Source: an uncultured Siphonobacter sp. (GTDB lineage Bacteria; Bacteroidota; Bacteroidia; Cytophagales; Spirosomataceae). From it: 64,000 bases of DNA. Each line of letters opens with the position of its first letter. The stretch's first letter is position 1. The notes below the pieces were generated by a model. The model had not been told where the DNA came from and did no database searches. It was given only the letters and a program-made list of their open reading frames with translations. Made by a program: the position numbers and the translations under genes. The stretch spans positions 496,001 to 560,000 of the forward strand of contig CAJYIW010000002.1 in assembly GCA_913775095.1 (NCBI GenBank), read 5' to 3'. Below, one piece after another: positions 8,372 to 18,144 of the stretch.

Positions 8372-8923
8372 ATGATGACAAAACGGTTGATTCGATTGGG
8401 TTACCGAAAGGTGATAAACGCGGCTTCGGCTCAGGCCTGGGATCGGCAGGTGTTTGAAGATACCCACCAGGAGTTTTATATGCAGGCTCAGTTTTACAAT
8501 CAGCAGGGCCAGTATCAGACTTTTTCGGAGTTACTGACTCAGGTGCCGCAGGCCGACCGTTTGCATTACCTGGTCAGCACGGCGGCCATTGGCTACATCC
8601 GGCAGTTACAGGATCTGATTCCGGACGTGACGAATGCCTATGTAAAGCGTTGCCTTCCTTTTCAGAATTTCCGTTTCGAAATCATTCATTCGCACCTTCA
8701 GCGGAAAGAAGAACACGCCGTTGCGATTTATTTTTATACCGAACCCCTCACGTGGATAGATACCGTAGGAGCCAGCCTCCTCATCGCTTACGGGGATCAG
8801 CGGGAGGCATTGACAAATGGGGCGGAAGTCGAAACGGACCTGATTCCCTTACAACCCTTTTTAAACATTCATTCGATTCAGACGCATGAGCACTCAGGTA
8901 ATGACGGATTCAGCCGAAGCTAG
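8372..8923 (+). CDS. Unrecognised protein, overlapping the pirin-like gene
   Basis: 183 aa; I do not recognise a family. It has no signal peptide or membrane segment, is rich in Gln, Tyr and Phe in its first half, and has a second half that reads like alternating strands (FRFEIIHSHLQ, HAVAIYFYTE). A second ATG one codon later (8375) is equally possible. Its last 38 bp overlap the pirin-like gene in another frame, which implies co-translation. It begins only 6 bp after a terminator, so its promoter must overlap or lie within the preceding gene end. Codon use resembles its neighbours. Confidence 0.75.
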   Translation: MMTKRLIRLGYRKVINAASAQAWDRQVFEDTHQEFYMQAQFYNQQGQYQTFSELLTQVPQADRLHYLVSTAAIGYIRQLQDLIPDVTNAYVKRCLPFQNFRFEIIHSHLQRKEEHAVAIYFYTEPLTWIDTVGASLLIAYGDQREALTNGAEVETDLIPLQPFLNIHSIQTHEHSGNDGFSRS

Positions 8924-9590
8924 AATTTACTTATCCGGTCAGCGGGGTTATACCGGGCTGGACTGGTTCAGAAGTTGGCATACCTTCAATTTTGGTACGT
9001 ACCAGGCCGAAGAGCGAACGCCTTTGGGGGCTTTACAGGTCCTGAACGATGATACACTGGCACCGGAGGCCAGTCTTGGAATGACGCTGGAGCAGGGAAC
9101 GGAGGCAATGATTATTCCGCTGGCTGGCGGGTTACACTATCGCCTGACTACGGGTCAAACAGGATTTGCCTCGCCGGGTGAGATCCTGCACCTGTCCGCT
9201 CAGGCGGGAGGGTATGAACTGATGAACCCTTACCCGAATACGCTGATTAATTTCCTGCAAGTCTGGGTCACGAATCCGGAAGCCCAGGAGCAGACGCTTA
9301 CTCAGCCCGTAGACCTGACGGTGATGAATACGTTTCACTCCTTACACCAGGCCGATTATTCGGGTAAGACTCGGGCCTTCATGGGTAAATACGAGGGACG
9401 AACCCAGTCGTGCTATTCCGTTTCCCAACCTGATTGCAGCCTTTTTTTCTTCGTTATCGAAGGAGCCTTTGAAGTGCAGGATCGCTTATTGGAAAGCCGG
9501 GACGGATTGTCCCTGAAGCAATGCGGGGTAGTGGAATTTGAAGCCCTTTCCAGCCATGCTTTACTGTTGATGATCGAAACAGAGGATTAG
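8886..9590 (+). CDS. Pirin-like bicupin with degenerate metal site
   Basis: 234 aa. The N-terminal block [11 protein letters not shown], followed by [18 protein letters not shown], matches the pirin signature (normally ...FGxHPHRDMEI). Here the stretch after GM reads [16 protein letters not shown], so the HxH iron ligands of classical pirins are absent. The fold is probably kept while quercetinase-type metal catalysis is doubtful. The C-terminal half is a weaker cupin. The gene overlaps the 3' end of the preceding unknown gene by 38 bp and overlaps the convergent DUF5009 gene by 4 bp at its own stop. Confidence 0.82.
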   Translation: MSTQVMTDSAEARIYLSGQRGYTGLDWFRSWHTFNFGTYQAEERTPLGALQVLNDDTLAPEASLGMTLEQGTEAMIIPLAGGLHYRLTTGQTGFASPGEILHLSAQAGGYELMNPYPNTLINFLQVWVTNPEAQEQTLTQPVDLTVMNTFHSLHQADYSGKTRAFMGKYEGRTQSCYSVSQPDCSLFFFVIEGAFEVQDRLLESRDGLSLKQCGVVEFEALSSHALLLMIETED

Positions 9591-10774
9591 ATCCGCACGA
9601 AAATCTTCTTCCGGTACATGTAATACAGAATAAGCCAGTAGCCCGTCAAAACGAAAAGCCCTTTCGTGAGCGGTTCGAAAGCCTCTCCGAACAGCTGAAA
9701 AATGGAAGGACCTAAGTGGGTCTGAAAGGTATCGGCGATGAAGGGTTCGAAGAGGTGAGCAATGACGTAAGCTGCAATGGAATTCATGCCAATCACCACG
9801 AAGAACCGGGACCAGTTTCGGAATTTCAGCATGTCCACTACGTAGTAAAAGCCCGCCAGTAAGAGAAAACACCAGCCACCACTGAACAAAACCCAGGACG
9901 GCGTCCAGATGCGTTTCACAGATGGACAAATGCCGGTAATGGTAAAGAACCAGCCCAATCCGAGTCCCGCGATTCCCATAAAGATAAATCTTCGCATGAG
10001 TAACTCTCCCGGTAACCCCGCTTTCAGCCACTTCCCCGCCTGTAATCCCAAAATCATGGTAGCCAGGGTGGGAATGAAACTCAGGGTTGCGTAGCCGCCT
10101 TCGTTGTAAAGAAAGGGTGTTTTTCGAGGAAAAAGATTAAGAAACCACGTATCGAAGGCCCAGGCCAGATTGGTATTTTTGTTGAAATGAGCGGCCCACC
10201 CGCTGAAGTGATAAGGCCAATGGGCCGGAACGCCCACCGTTTGGGGGTCAACATCGGGCACGGGATACAGCAGGAACGCCAGCCAGTACAGAAAGGGAAT
10301 CAGAAATAAGGCCCGCCAGGCTTGACGTTTCGGCTGATTAGCCAGCATGAAAAGAAAAGGATACCCCAGTCCGATTTGAGTCAGGGTATCTTCAAACGTA
10401 AAGTTAGTTTGACTACGCCCGACGGAACGCAGAAAAATACCCAGCAAAATCAGAATCAGCGAACGCTGAATCGTATGCCAAAGCTGGGTCCGATACGATT
10501 GTTCTTGTGCCTGTCGACTGGCTAGCGAATAGGGCAGGGCTACTCCCACCAGAAAAGAAAACGAAGGTTGAATCAGATCGTGTAACGTACATCCCAGCCA
10601 GTCGGCGTGATTCTGATGATGAGCTAAAAAAGCCCAGAACGTACTTTGAGGAAAAGCTTCGGAAATCTGAGAAAACTGTAATACTTCGGCCATCATCAGG
10701 AACATCACAAAGCCCCGATATACGTCCATAGAAATCAGTCGTCCGGACTGAAAATCAGTAGCAGTAGTTCGCAC
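9587..10774 (-). CDS. DUF5009 / heparan-alpha-glucosaminide N-acetyltransferase-like membrane protein
   Basis: 395 aa with about ten hydrophobic segments. The start ([17 protein letters not shown]) and the H-D pair in [16 protein letters not shown] fit the DUF5009 / HGSNAT-like acyltransferase family, integral membrane proteins thought to move acetyl groups to glycans or peptidoglycan precursors. The stop (TAA at 9587-9589) is interleaved with the TAG of the convergent pirin-like gene. A TACCTTG sequence about 35 bp upstream is a near match to the Bacteroidota -7 box. The acyl acceptor is unknown. Confidence 0.88.
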   Translation of the reverse strand: MRTTATDFQSGRLISMDVYRGFVMFLMMAEVLQFSQISEAFPQSTFWAFLAHHQNHADWLGCTLHDLIQPSFSFLVGVALPYSLASRQAQEQSYRTQLWHTIQRSLILILLGIFLRSVGRSQTNFTFEDTLTQIGLGYPFLFMLANQPKRQAWRALFLIPFLYWLAFLLYPVPDVDPQTVGVPAHWPYHFSGWAAHFNKNTNLAWAFDTWFLNLFPRKTPFLYNEGGYATLSFIPTLATMILGLQAGKWLKAGLPGELLMRRFIFMGIAGLGLGWFFTITGICPSVKRIWTPSWVLFSGGWCFLLLAGFYYVVDMLKFRNWSRFFVVIGMNSIAAYVIAHLFEPFIADTFQTHLGPSIFQLFGEAFEPLTKGLFVLTGYWLILYYMYRKKIFVRI

Positions 10775-11546
10775 TCGTAAAATAGATTAAGGGTAGAGGT
10801 AGAAAGCAAGGTACTAGGAAGGAGTGAAAATTACTAGGGTAAGGATGACTAAAAGAAAAATTATGTTTTATATCAAGGAAATATAAATTAATGACAATCG
10901 GAATACCGGAGAGTTATTAAATCAAACATTAATTCGAAAAAAAGAAGAGATCGCTGAAGGAATTATAAGGTAAAGTAACTCTGGATTAACATAAGAAAAC
11001 CATTATCCAATATGAATAATGGTTTGTCAGATAACCGCCAGTAATAAACACCGTTTTATCTGCACGACGAATCATGACAGATAGGGTTGGAAGAAACGGT
11101 GCTGGTAAGTCTGATTTTATAGAGAAGCCCAAATGGCTGTCATCGCAAGTAGGGTTGATTATTGATAGGTACTCTTAATATAGGCTGCAAAGATTATAAA
11201 TTAAATCTAGTATTTATTAATTACATCTGCTTTTTATTAAGGTACCTTTAAGTAGGTATCCAACTGCATTTTATAGTAGAAAAAGTGAGATAATTAGAAT
11301 GTGAATTGTTAACAAATAATAGATTAGGAAAGAGATAATAGATTGACTAATAAGTACTTATTTGATTTCGGAGGGCCGTTTGCCGCACTGCTCTACTAAC
11401 CTGAAGAGTGGTAACCGGGGTGGCCTCGTTTACCGAAAGTTAGGAACAGTTAAAAAAAGAGCTTGCTTCAAAGCTAAACAATTCGAGCCGTGACTTTACT
11501 GCTCGTTAAAGCTGGTAAAGTCACGGCCCGGATTGAAAAATACTAC
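10775..11546. other. AT-rich 770-bp non-coding stretch
   Basis: No gene with normal codon use is seen on either strand. It holds an inverted repeat AAACCATTAT/ATAATGGTTT at 10997-11025 (10-bp stem, 9-nt loop, no T-run) and a 34-codon open frame at 11074-11178 whose product contains GRNGAGKS, resembling an ABC-ATPase Walker A. The base composition is clearly more AT-rich than the neighbours from 10840 to 11350. It may be a decayed gene or a region of foreign origin. Confidence 0.5.
11487..11527 (-). terminator. Strong hairpin behind the tricorn-like gene
   Basis: Perfect 13-bp stem GCCGTGACTTTAC/GTAAAGTCACGGC with a 15-nt loop, 19 bp past the stop of the minus-strand peptidase gene. No clear U-run follows, so it may act as a weak terminator or as a 3' stabilising hairpin. 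Confidence 0.6.
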
Positions 11547-14500
11547 TTAATTATTCGCCCGGGTGTCCGGCTGAGGAGCCGTTTCCAACCGTTTTACCGG
11601 ATTCTTTTTCAACTGATCAAGTATCGTTTCGATGGCTTTATCCAGTTGCGGATCTTTTCCATTTTGAGTATCCCTGGGAGGCATTTCTACCTCAATATCG
11701 GGAGCTACTCCAATGTTTTCTACTTCCCATTTTCCATCGGGAGTAAAGATGCCAAAACTGGGGGAAGTTACTGATCCTCCATCCATTAGAGAAGGATATC
11801 CAGAGATGCCTACTAATCCTCCCCAGGTTCTTTTGCCGATAATTGTACCTAAATTCCGGCGACGGAAGAAGTTGGGTAAGGCATCTCCGCCCGAACCCGC
11901 ATATTCGTTAACGAGCATGACCTTGGGTCCGTAAATGGATGCGGCGGGAGAGGAGAACGGACGACCCTCGCGACTGCCCCAGTAACTCAGCAACGGCCGG
12001 TTCAGCATGTCAATGATGTAATCGGCCACGAAACCACCGCCGTTGAAACGCTCATCAATAATAACGGCTTCTTTGTCGAGCTGGCTGTAGTAATACCGGT
12101 TGAAAAATTCGTAACCGTCACCGCCCGTATTAGGTAAGTAGACATAAGCTACTTTTCCGTTCGTGGCCGCGTCTACTTTCCGGCGATTCTCTTCGACCCA
12201 GTTCATCTGACGAAGGCCCGTTTCGTTGGCAATCGGCATGACCGTTACCTGGCGTGCTCCGGTTTCGGAAGGTTTTGAGTTAACCGTAAGGGTAACCTGT
12301 TTGCCGACCAGATTTTCAAAAAAGCTATAGACATTATCCGTTGCTTTCAGCGGACGACCATTCACGGCAATGAGGTATTCGCCTGCTTTTACGTTTACAC
12401 CGGGCTGGGTCAGGGGTGCTTTCAGCGTAGGATTCCAGTTCTCGCCGTTATACACTTTCTTGAAGCGATACAACCCATTGTCTATTTCGTAATCAGCTCC
12501 TAACAGGCCTACCTGAATGGGCTTGACTTCCGGGAAATCACCGCCAGAAACGTAGTTATGGCCTACGACCATTTCACCCATCATTTCTGCAATGACGTAG
12601 TTCAAATCAGATCGGTGAGCAACGTGCGGCAGGAATTTAGCGTATTTCTCTTTGACGCCTTTCCAGTCCGCTCCGTGCATGTTGGGTACGTAAAAATAAT
12701 CCCGCTCAATTCGCCAGAACTCATCAATCATCTGCTTCCATTCGTGCCTGGGATCAATCTGAGCCTGGAGGTTGCTTACTTCAATTTTGCCATCGCCGGG
12801 ATTTACTTTTCCACCCACGTCCACAATGCCAATGTTTGCACTTCCCGCAAAGTATAACAGCTTTTTACCATCAGCACTGAGGGTGTAACTACCCACTCCC
12901 GGTAAGAATGGCTCCGTTTTACGTTCTTTCAGATCGAAACGATGCAGGGCCGGACGGGTAATGGCATCTCCGTAGTTTACGTAGAACAATTTGCCCCCAT
13001 CGGCTACGGCCAGATTACCGAGAGCAGCCGACGGAACAGGGAGTGCCAGAATGCGTTGGCTAATGCCCTCCAGATCCACGACGACCTTCGGCGTCGCGTC
13101 ATCTTTCTTGGACTCGTCTTTCTTGTCTTCGGACTTCTTACTATCTTTTTTGTCGTCTTTCTTATCGGACTTTTTCTCGTCTGCTTTCTTCTCATCTTTC
13201 GCTTTTTCCGAGTCAGAAACCTTCTCTTCGTCCGATTCCGGAGCGAATGGGGAAGGATCTTTGGCATTCAGTACTGCTACGTATATACTGTTCGTTACCC
13301 GGCGATCATACGCACTCATGTCGAGGCCGCTAACGGTCGTAGCTGTGTTGGTACTGGCCGTGAAGAACAGGTATTTGCCATCGCGGCTAAAGGCCGGGTT
13401 GTTGGCGTCGCTTTTGCCATCCGTTACGGCCGTACGTTTACCCGTGGCGACTTCGTAGAGGAAGATGGTATTGAGATAGTTTTTCTGTTTTTCAGAGAAA
13501 ACGATCCACTTACTATCCGGCGAGAAATGCCCTTCCAGGCTGGTGCTTGGTCCATAGGTATCCGTCGCCAGTTTCACGGGTTTCTTGGCCGATAAATCCA
13601 TGTACCAGAGGTTCAGTTTTTTATCCTGATACAGAATCTTTTTACCATCGGGAGAAAACTCATCCAGCCGGTAGAACGAAGGATCGCCCAATGAAATAAC
13701 TTCAGATTCTTTCTCGCCTTTCTGATCTACCAGATACAGCTGATATTCACCGGAAGCATCGGAAACGTAAGCAATTTTATCGCCTTTCGGGGACCAGATC
13801 GGGTTACGGTCGTGCGAACCATCCGAGTGAGTCAGGTTACGCCAGTCGCCTTTTTTGGCAGGAACGGTATAAATATCACCGCGAGCTTCGAGGGCTACCC
13901 GCACGCCGCTGGGCGACAGACTCGCACTGCGAATCATGTTGGAAACGTTTTTCCAGGTAGGGCGTAAGGCCAGAATTTCTGGAGAAATACTCACCGGAAC
14001 CGCCGTCGCTTTACCCGAAGCCGGGTCCAGCGTATGAATGCGACCCGCGTATTCGAAAACCAGTTCTGAGCCGTTGCCCGTCAGGGTTTTTACGTCGTAA
14101 TCGGTATAATTCGTTACCTGACGAACCTGTTTGGTGGAACGATCAAATTCAAAAACGTTCATGATTCGGTTGCGGTCCGACAGGAAGTAGATCTTCGAAC
14201 CAATCCAGACGGGCTGTACATCCGAAGCATTCACGTGCGGAATAACTTCCGATTCCAGCGTTTTTAAATCGACCAGACGAATGGGGGTCGTCATTCCACC
14301 GCGGTACCGCTTCCAGGTATTAAATGCATCCGAAATGGTGGTATAGGCCAGCGTTTTACCGTCAGGCGAATAACTGCCCCAGTTACCCGTCATGATGAAA
14401 GGCAGCTCCTGCGGTAACTCGCCGTTCAGTGAAACCGTAAATAACTTGGCATACCGTGGGGTCATGGACTCACCCGTGGAAGTAAATAACAACCGTTTGC

Positions 14501-14864
14501 CATCGGGCGACCAGCCGCGAACGATGTCCGCACTGGGGTGCCAGGTCATGCGTTTGGGTTCGCCGCCGTTGATCGAAATGGTATATACGTCTACATTGCC
14601 ATCGTAATTGGCCGTAAAGGCAAGGGTCTGTCCGTCCGGTGAAAATAAGGGGCCGGTTTCCGTGCCGGGAGCAATGGTTAACCGGCGGGGCTGCGAACCA
14701 TCCCGGTTGGCAATCCAGAGATCGCCACCGTAGGTAAAGGCCAGGTGTGTTTTTGATAGAGTCGGTTGCCGAACCAGCAGGGTTTCGGGGGAAGTCTGGG
14801 CCTTGAGAGCCGGGCTTTGAGCCAGCAGTAAAGCTCCCAGAGCAGTCATTACTAAATGCCGCAT
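11547..14864 (-). CDS. Tricorn-like S41 peptidase with N-terminal beta-propeller
   Basis: 1105 aa from the chosen ATG at 14864, which puts a signal peptide (MRHLVMTALGALLLAQ) at the N-terminus; an ATG three codons earlier is less good. The order is: TolB/WD40-like beta-propeller repeats (about 30-540, repeated SPDGK motifs), a Lys/Asp/Glu/Ser-rich linker (about 541-594), a second propeller part, a tricorn C1-type segment, a PDZ-like domain (KAGEYLIAVNGRPLKAT) and a C-terminal S41 protease domain. The nucleophile is the Ser near 990 in EYAGSGGD; candidate partners are His in LPHVAHRSDL and Glu in VENIGVAPDIE. It probably degrades peptides in the periplasm. It is monocistronic. Confidence 0.93.
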   Translation of the reverse strand: MRHLVMTALGALLLAQSPALKAQTSPETLLVRQPTLSKTHLAFTYGGDLWIANRDGSQPRRLTIAPGTETGPLFSPDGQTLAFTANYDGNVDVYTISINGGEPKRMTWHPSADIVRGWSPDGKRLLFTSTGESMTPRYAKLFTVSLNGELPQELPFIMTGNWGSYSPDGKTLAYTTISDAFNTWKRYRGGMTTPIRLVDLKTLESEVIPHVNASDVQPVWIGSKIYFLSDRNRIMNVFEFDRSTKQVRQVTNYTDYDVKTLTGNGSELVFEYAGRIHTLDPASGKATAVPVSISPEILALRPTWKNVSNMIRSASLSPSGVRVALEARGDIYTVPAKKGDWRNLTHSDGSHDRNPIWSPKGDKIAYVSDASGEYQLYLVDQKGEKESEVISLGDPSFYRLDEFSPDGKKILYQDKKLNLWYMDLSAKKPVKLATDTYGPSTSLEGHFSPDSKWIVFSEKQKNYLNTIFLYEVATGKRTAVTDGKSDANNPAFSRDGKYLFFTASTNTATTVSGLDMSAYDRRVTNSIYVAVLNAKDPSPFAPESDEEKVSDSEKAKDEKKADEKKSDKKDDKKDSKKSEDKKDESKKDDATPKVVVDLEGISQRILALPVPSAALGNLAVADGGKLFYVNYGDAITRPALHRFDLKERKTEPFLPGVGSYTLSADGKKLLYFAGSANIGIVDVGGKVNPGDGKIEVSNLQAQIDPRHEWKQMIDEFWRIERDYFYVPNMHGADWKGVKEKYAKFLPHVAHRSDLNYVIAEMMGEMVVGHNYVSGGDFPEVKPIQVGLLGADYEIDNGLYRFKKVYNGENWNPTLKAPLTQPGVNVKAGEYLIAVNGRPLKATDNVYSFFENLVGKQVTLTVNSKPSETGARQVTVMPIANETGLRQMNWVEENRRKVDAATNGKVAYVYLPNTGGDGYEFFNRYYYSQLDKEAVIIDERFNGGGFVADYIIDMLNRPLLSYWGSREGRPFSSPAASIYGPKVMLVNEYAGSGGDALPNFFRRRNLGTIIGKRTWGGLVGISGYPSLMDGGSVTSPSFGIFTPDGKWEVENIGVAPDIEVEMPPRDTQNGKDPQLDKAIETILDQLKKNPVKRLETAPQPDTRANN

Positions 14865-15071
14865 GTAAAGCAAGGAGTTGATGTCGTCTAGAATGTAAGA
14901 TGCAAGTTATAGCCGAAAGACTGGATTTGATGCAGCTTATGCGTTTTTGGTTGGTGTCAGTTATGAACGGTTAACGGCTGAAGAGTAGCGGGGTATTACC
15001 CGGTTATTTTTATACTTGAATGATTTTTTACAGTGATTACCTGGTTCCTCCTTACAACTCCAACAATATCT

Positions 15072-15950
15072 ATGGTTGAGTATAACACCAAAGACTGGTT
15101 CAAAGCCGTTTTTCGGATTCATAAGGCCGAAACGGTTAACCGGCTCGCTCCGCTTTTAATTGGCATGACGGTTTACACAACGGTCATCGCCTTCGTTGTC
15201 CTGGAAATCTGGAAACCCGGACCCAATTATCCCCTGCAAAGCGTGGCTACTGTTCAGTCGCTGCTGGGGTTTGTGATGTCGCTATTACTCGTGTTCCGAA
15301 CGAATTCGGCGTATGATCGCTGGTGGGAAGGGCGAAAATTGTGGGGTTCTCTGGTGAATAACTCCCGAAATCTGGCCATCAAGCTGGCCCATATCATTCC
15401 GCCTGCCCAGGAAGAAGACCGGGCTTTTTTCCGGTACATGATTCCCAATTACGCATTCACGTTAAAGAACCATCTGAGAGGTCGTTTCCTGGCTGAAGAA
15501 TTGAAGGAAGCTCCGGGATTTCAGGCAAGTGATTTAAAGCAGGAAAATCATCTGCCCAATCAGATGGCCATGCGGATTTTTGGTAAAATGGATGAACTCT
15601 ATCAGAAAGGAATCATCCGGCCTGAACATCTGCTCGTCCTGAATGCTGAATTTCAGTCCTTTACCGACATCTGCGGGGCCTGCGAACGGATTAAGAAAAC
15701 GCCGATTCCCTTTTCGTATAGCCTGTTCCTCAAGAAGTTTATTTCGATTTACTGCCTTTCCCTGCCTTTTGGGTACGTACTGGCCCTGCATTATTCCGTG
15801 ATCCCGATGGTACTGTTTATTTTTTACGTACTGGCCAGTCTGGAAGAAATTGCCGAAGAGATCGAAGATCCTTTTGGGAATGATTATAATGATTTGCCGA
15901 CAGACACCATTTCAACGGGTATTCGTCAGGCCGTCGAAGAATTATTATAA
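15072..15950 (+). CDS. Bestrophin-family (UPF0187) membrane channel protein
   Basis: 292 aa from the ATG at 15072; an upstream in-frame ATG at 15033 is possible but adds an unrelated leader. Conserved features are FRTNSAYDRWWEGRKLWGSLVNNSRNLA near residues 78-105 (only its key residues FRTNSAYDRWWE are quoted by family descriptions) and IPFSYSLFLKKF near 215. Prokaryotic bestrophins are pentameric inner-membrane ion channels, shown for a Klebsiella homologue to be cation-selective. Four hydrophobic regions are present and the C-terminus is acidic (EEIAEEIEDPFG). It is a single gene followed by a terminator. Confidence 0.9.
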   Translation: MVEYNTKDWFKAVFRIHKAETVNRLAPLLIGMTVYTTVIAFVVLEIWKPGPNYPLQSVATVQSLLGFVMSLLLVFRTNSAYDRWWEGRKLWGSLVNNSRNLAIKLAHIIPPAQEEDRAFFRYMIPNYAFTLKNHLRGRFLAEELKEAPGFQASDLKQENHLPNQMAMRIFGKMDELYQKGIIRPEHLLVLNAEFQSFTDICGACERIKKTPIPFSYSLFLKKFISIYCLSLPFGYVLALHYSVIPMVLFIFYVLASLEEIAEEIEDPFGNDYNDLPTDTISTGIRQAVEELL

Positions 15951-15963
15951 AGCAGACCCTCGC

Positions 15964-15996
15964 AAATCAAGACCTGAAAAGGCCCTGATTTTTTTC
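15964..15996 (+). terminator. Intrinsic terminator after the bestrophin gene
   Basis: AAATCAAGACCT-GAAA-AGGCCCTGATTT pairs with two mismatches and is followed by a run of T. It is 13 bp past the stop codon. Confidence 0.7.
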
Positions 15997-16098
15997 ATAT
16001 CTTCAAGAAATTCAGTGTTTTATTATCGCTTTGATAAATAATCAATTTCTTTATTAAAAATCAGCCAGCCCTTCGTTTAATCTTGTTTTGAAAACACG

Positions 16099-16106
16099 TA
16101 CCTTTG
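16099..16106 (+). promoter_or_regulatory. -7 promoter box of the aspartate aminotransferase gene
   Basis: TACCTTTG matches the Bacteroidota -7 consensus TAnnTTTG exactly. Upstream TTG/TTTTG at 16083-16090 is too close for the usual -33 element. Transcription would begin near 16112, leaving a leader of about 50 nt before the preferred ATG at 16165. Confidence 0.65.
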
Positions 16107-16164
16107 CCGCCGATTTAGCCTGATGGCAATTATCGATCTATTAATCACAAATTCAATTATTCAA

Positions 16165-17379
16165 ATGGCAGTGGCAGAACAGGAAGTGAGACTAGCCGAC
16201 CGTATCAACGCGTTGGAAGAGTCGTCGACGTTGGGCATGACGAAAAAAGCCCGCGAACTGGCCGCCCAAGGACACAAGGTGATTAGCCTTTCCGTTGGGG
16301 AGCCCGATTTTAAAACCCCGCAACACATTTGCGAAGCCGCCAAGAAAGCCATCGATGATGGATTCCACGGTTATTCACCCGTTGCTGGCTATCCCGACTT
16401 ACGGAAAGCCATTGCCGATAAGTTGAAGCGTGATAATAATATTGACTGGAAACCTGAAAATATCGTGGTTTCAACGGGTGCCAAACACTCGCTGGCGAAC
16501 GTATTACAGGTGCTGGTAAATCCCGGTGACGAAGTAGTAATCTTTGCTCCTTACTGGGTTAGTTACTCCGAAATGGTAAAGCTCGCCGAAGGAACGTCAG
16601 TCGTTCTGGATGGAGCTTTCGATAATAACTTTAAAGTTACGGCCGAACAATTCGAAGCAGCCATTACGCCTAAAACGAAGGTAGTCATGTTTGCGTCTCC
16701 CAACAACCCTACGGGTTCGGTGTATTCCGAAGCTGAATTACGGGCGATTGGTGCGGTAGTTGCTCGTCACGAAAACGTGTTCGTCGTAGCGGATGAAATT
16801 TACGAATACATCAACTTCACGGCGGAAGGTCACTTCAGCATCGGTTCGATTCCTGAAATCAAGGATCGCGTCATCACCGTAAATGGGGTAGCCAAAGGCC
16901 ACGCCATGACCGGCTGGCGGATTGGTTTCATCGGAGCCGCCAAATGGATTGCCGATGGCGTTGAGAAACTTCAGGGTCAGGTTACTTCGGGTACCAACTC
17001 CATCGCTCAGAAAGCAGCCGTAGCGGCTTTCAATGGTCCGCTGGACGATGCCCGGAAAATGAAAGAAGCCTATCAGCGTCGTCGTGAACTGGTGGTGGGT
17101 AAACTGAAGGAAATCCCTGGTTTCAAAGTAAACGTACCCGACGGAGCGTTCTACGCCTTCCCCGACATCAGTGCTTACTTTGGTAAGTCTGACGGCACAA
17201 CGAAGATTAACAACTCAGACGATTTCTGCAATTGGTTACTTGATCAGGCTCACGTGGCTACCGTGGCGGGCTCTGGTTTCGGTGCTCCCAACTGTATGCG
17301 GATTTCTACGGCCGCTGCTGATGAGCAACTGGCTGAAGCCTGTGATCGCATTAAGGAAGCCGTAGCCAGACTGAGCTAA
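16165..17379 (+). CDS. Aspartate aminotransferase-family PLP enzyme (class I/II)
   Basis: 404 aa from ATG 16165. An in-frame ATG at 16123 adds 14 residues not expected for the family and would sit about 11 nt from the predicted transcription start. The fold-type I signature is clear: VGEPDFKTP near 45, ASPNNPTGSVYS near 175, VADEIYEY near 205, and the PLP-binding Lys near 244 in VAKGHAMTGWRIGF. Arg of the C-terminal CMRIS motif would bind the substrate carboxylate. It probably transfers the amino group between aspartate and 2-oxoglutarate (or a similar pair) in the cytoplasm; a tight substrate assignment is not possible. Confidence 0.93.
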   Translation: MAVAEQEVRLADRINALEESSTLGMTKKARELAAQGHKVISLSVGEPDFKTPQHICEAAKKAIDDGFHGYSPVAGYPDLRKAIADKLKRDNNIDWKPENIVVSTGAKHSLANVLQVLVNPGDEVVIFAPYWVSYSEMVKLAEGTSVVLDGAFDNNFKVTAEQFEAAITPKTKVVMFASPNNPTGSVYSEAELRAIGAVVARHENVFVVADEIYEYINFTAEGHFSIGSIPEIKDRVITVNGVAKGHAMTGWRIGFIGAAKWIADGVEKLQGQVTSGTNSIAQKAAVAAFNGPLDDARKMKEAYQRRRELVVGKLKEIPGFKVNVPDGAFYAFPDISAYFGKSDGTTKINNSDDFCNWLLDQAHVATVAGSGFGAPNCMRISTAAADEQLAEACDRIKEAVARLS

Positions 17380-17410
17380 GATTTTTGGATTTTATTGCCT
17401 GTTTGTTACG

Positions 17411-17441
17411 ACCTGTGAGGGAAACCTTACAGGTCTTTTTT
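17411..17441 (+). terminator. Intrinsic terminator after the aminotransferase gene
   Basis: ACCTGTGAGG-GAAA-CCTTACAGGT forms a 10-bp stem (one G-T pair) capped by a GAAA tetraloop and followed by CTTTTTT. It lies 31 bp past the stop codon. Confidence 0.9.
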
Positions 17442-17455
17442 ATGATTTCATTGAT

Positions 17456-17463
17456 TACTTTTG
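17456..17463 (+). promoter_or_regulatory. Candidate -7 promoter box of the LURP-one gene
   Basis: TACTTTTG fits TAnnTTTG and lies 57 bp before the ATG of the LURP-one-family gene, immediately after the preceding terminator. Confidence 0.5.
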
Positions 17464-17520
17464 ATTTTGGTATAGAATCTGGCCATCTTCAGCCGTCGTA
17501 CATCCCCTAAAATTTCCTCT

Positions 17521-18123
17521 ATGATTCCTGCAACCTATTCTAAATTTTTCGATTATAACGATTTCTTCATTGACGAAAAAGTAGGCCTTTTCAAGTTTTC
17601 AAACGCTTATAAAGTCTTCAATCATGCGGGGGAAGAAATTGGCTTAATTCAGCAGAAAGTTTCTACCTTACACAAGGTTTTAAGAGTCATTGGTGATCTG
17701 AAAAAGATGATGCCTTTTACGCTTGAAATTATGGATACAAACGGAGTGATACAGGCCACCATTTCCCGGGGCTGGACGATGTTTATGTCCAAAATCGTCA
17801 TTACTGATGCCAATGGGGTAGAGATTGGAAAAATTCAGCAGAAATTCAAGTTATTTAAACCCCGGTTTATTATCACCGATCCCCAGGAACAGACTATCGC
17901 TGAAATCAACGGTGACTGGAAAGCCTGGGATTTTACCATCACGGATCCCAATGCCATGCCTATTGGTACCATCTCAAAAAAATGGAACGGAGCGGTGAAA
18001 GAGATTTTCACTTCGGCGGATAAATACGTCGTTTCCATTGCCGGGTCCGTTCACGAAGATATTCGCAAAATGGCCATTGTTTCGACCGCCATTACCATTG
18101 ATATGGTTTTGAAAGAACGCTAG
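17521..18123 (+). CDS. LURP-one / phospholipid scramblase-related protein
   Basis: 200 aa. The sequence shows the repeating short-strand pattern of the tubby-like LURP-one/scramblase fold: FKFSNAYKVFNHAGEEIG, then MPFTLEIMD, IVITDANGVEIGKIQ, PRFIITDPQEQTIAEI, and FTITDPNAMPIGTISKKWNG near the end, with a final hydrophobic helix (KMAIVSTAITIDMVL) that could touch the membrane. The family is ubiquitous; bacterial members have no established function. No signal peptide is present, so it should be cytoplasmic. It is transcribed alone from its own promoter. Confidence 0.85.
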   Translation: MIPATYSKFFDYNDFFIDEKVGLFKFSNAYKVFNHAGEEIGLIQQKVSTLHKVLRVIGDLKKMMPFTLEIMDTNGVIQATISRGWTMFMSKIVITDANGVEIGKIQQKFKLFKPRFIITDPQEQTIAEINGDWKAWDFTITDPNAMPIGTISKKWNGAVKEIFTSADKYVVSIAGSVHEDIRKMAIVSTAITIDMVLKER

Positions 18124-18144
18124 CGGAAGCCAGACCAAAGTTTA

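Noticed and set aside
12942-13595. 217-codon forward frame opposite the tricorn-like gene
   Set aside because: Antisense shadow of the low-complexity Lys/Asp-rich linker; translation is a Phe/Leu/Val-rich artefact.
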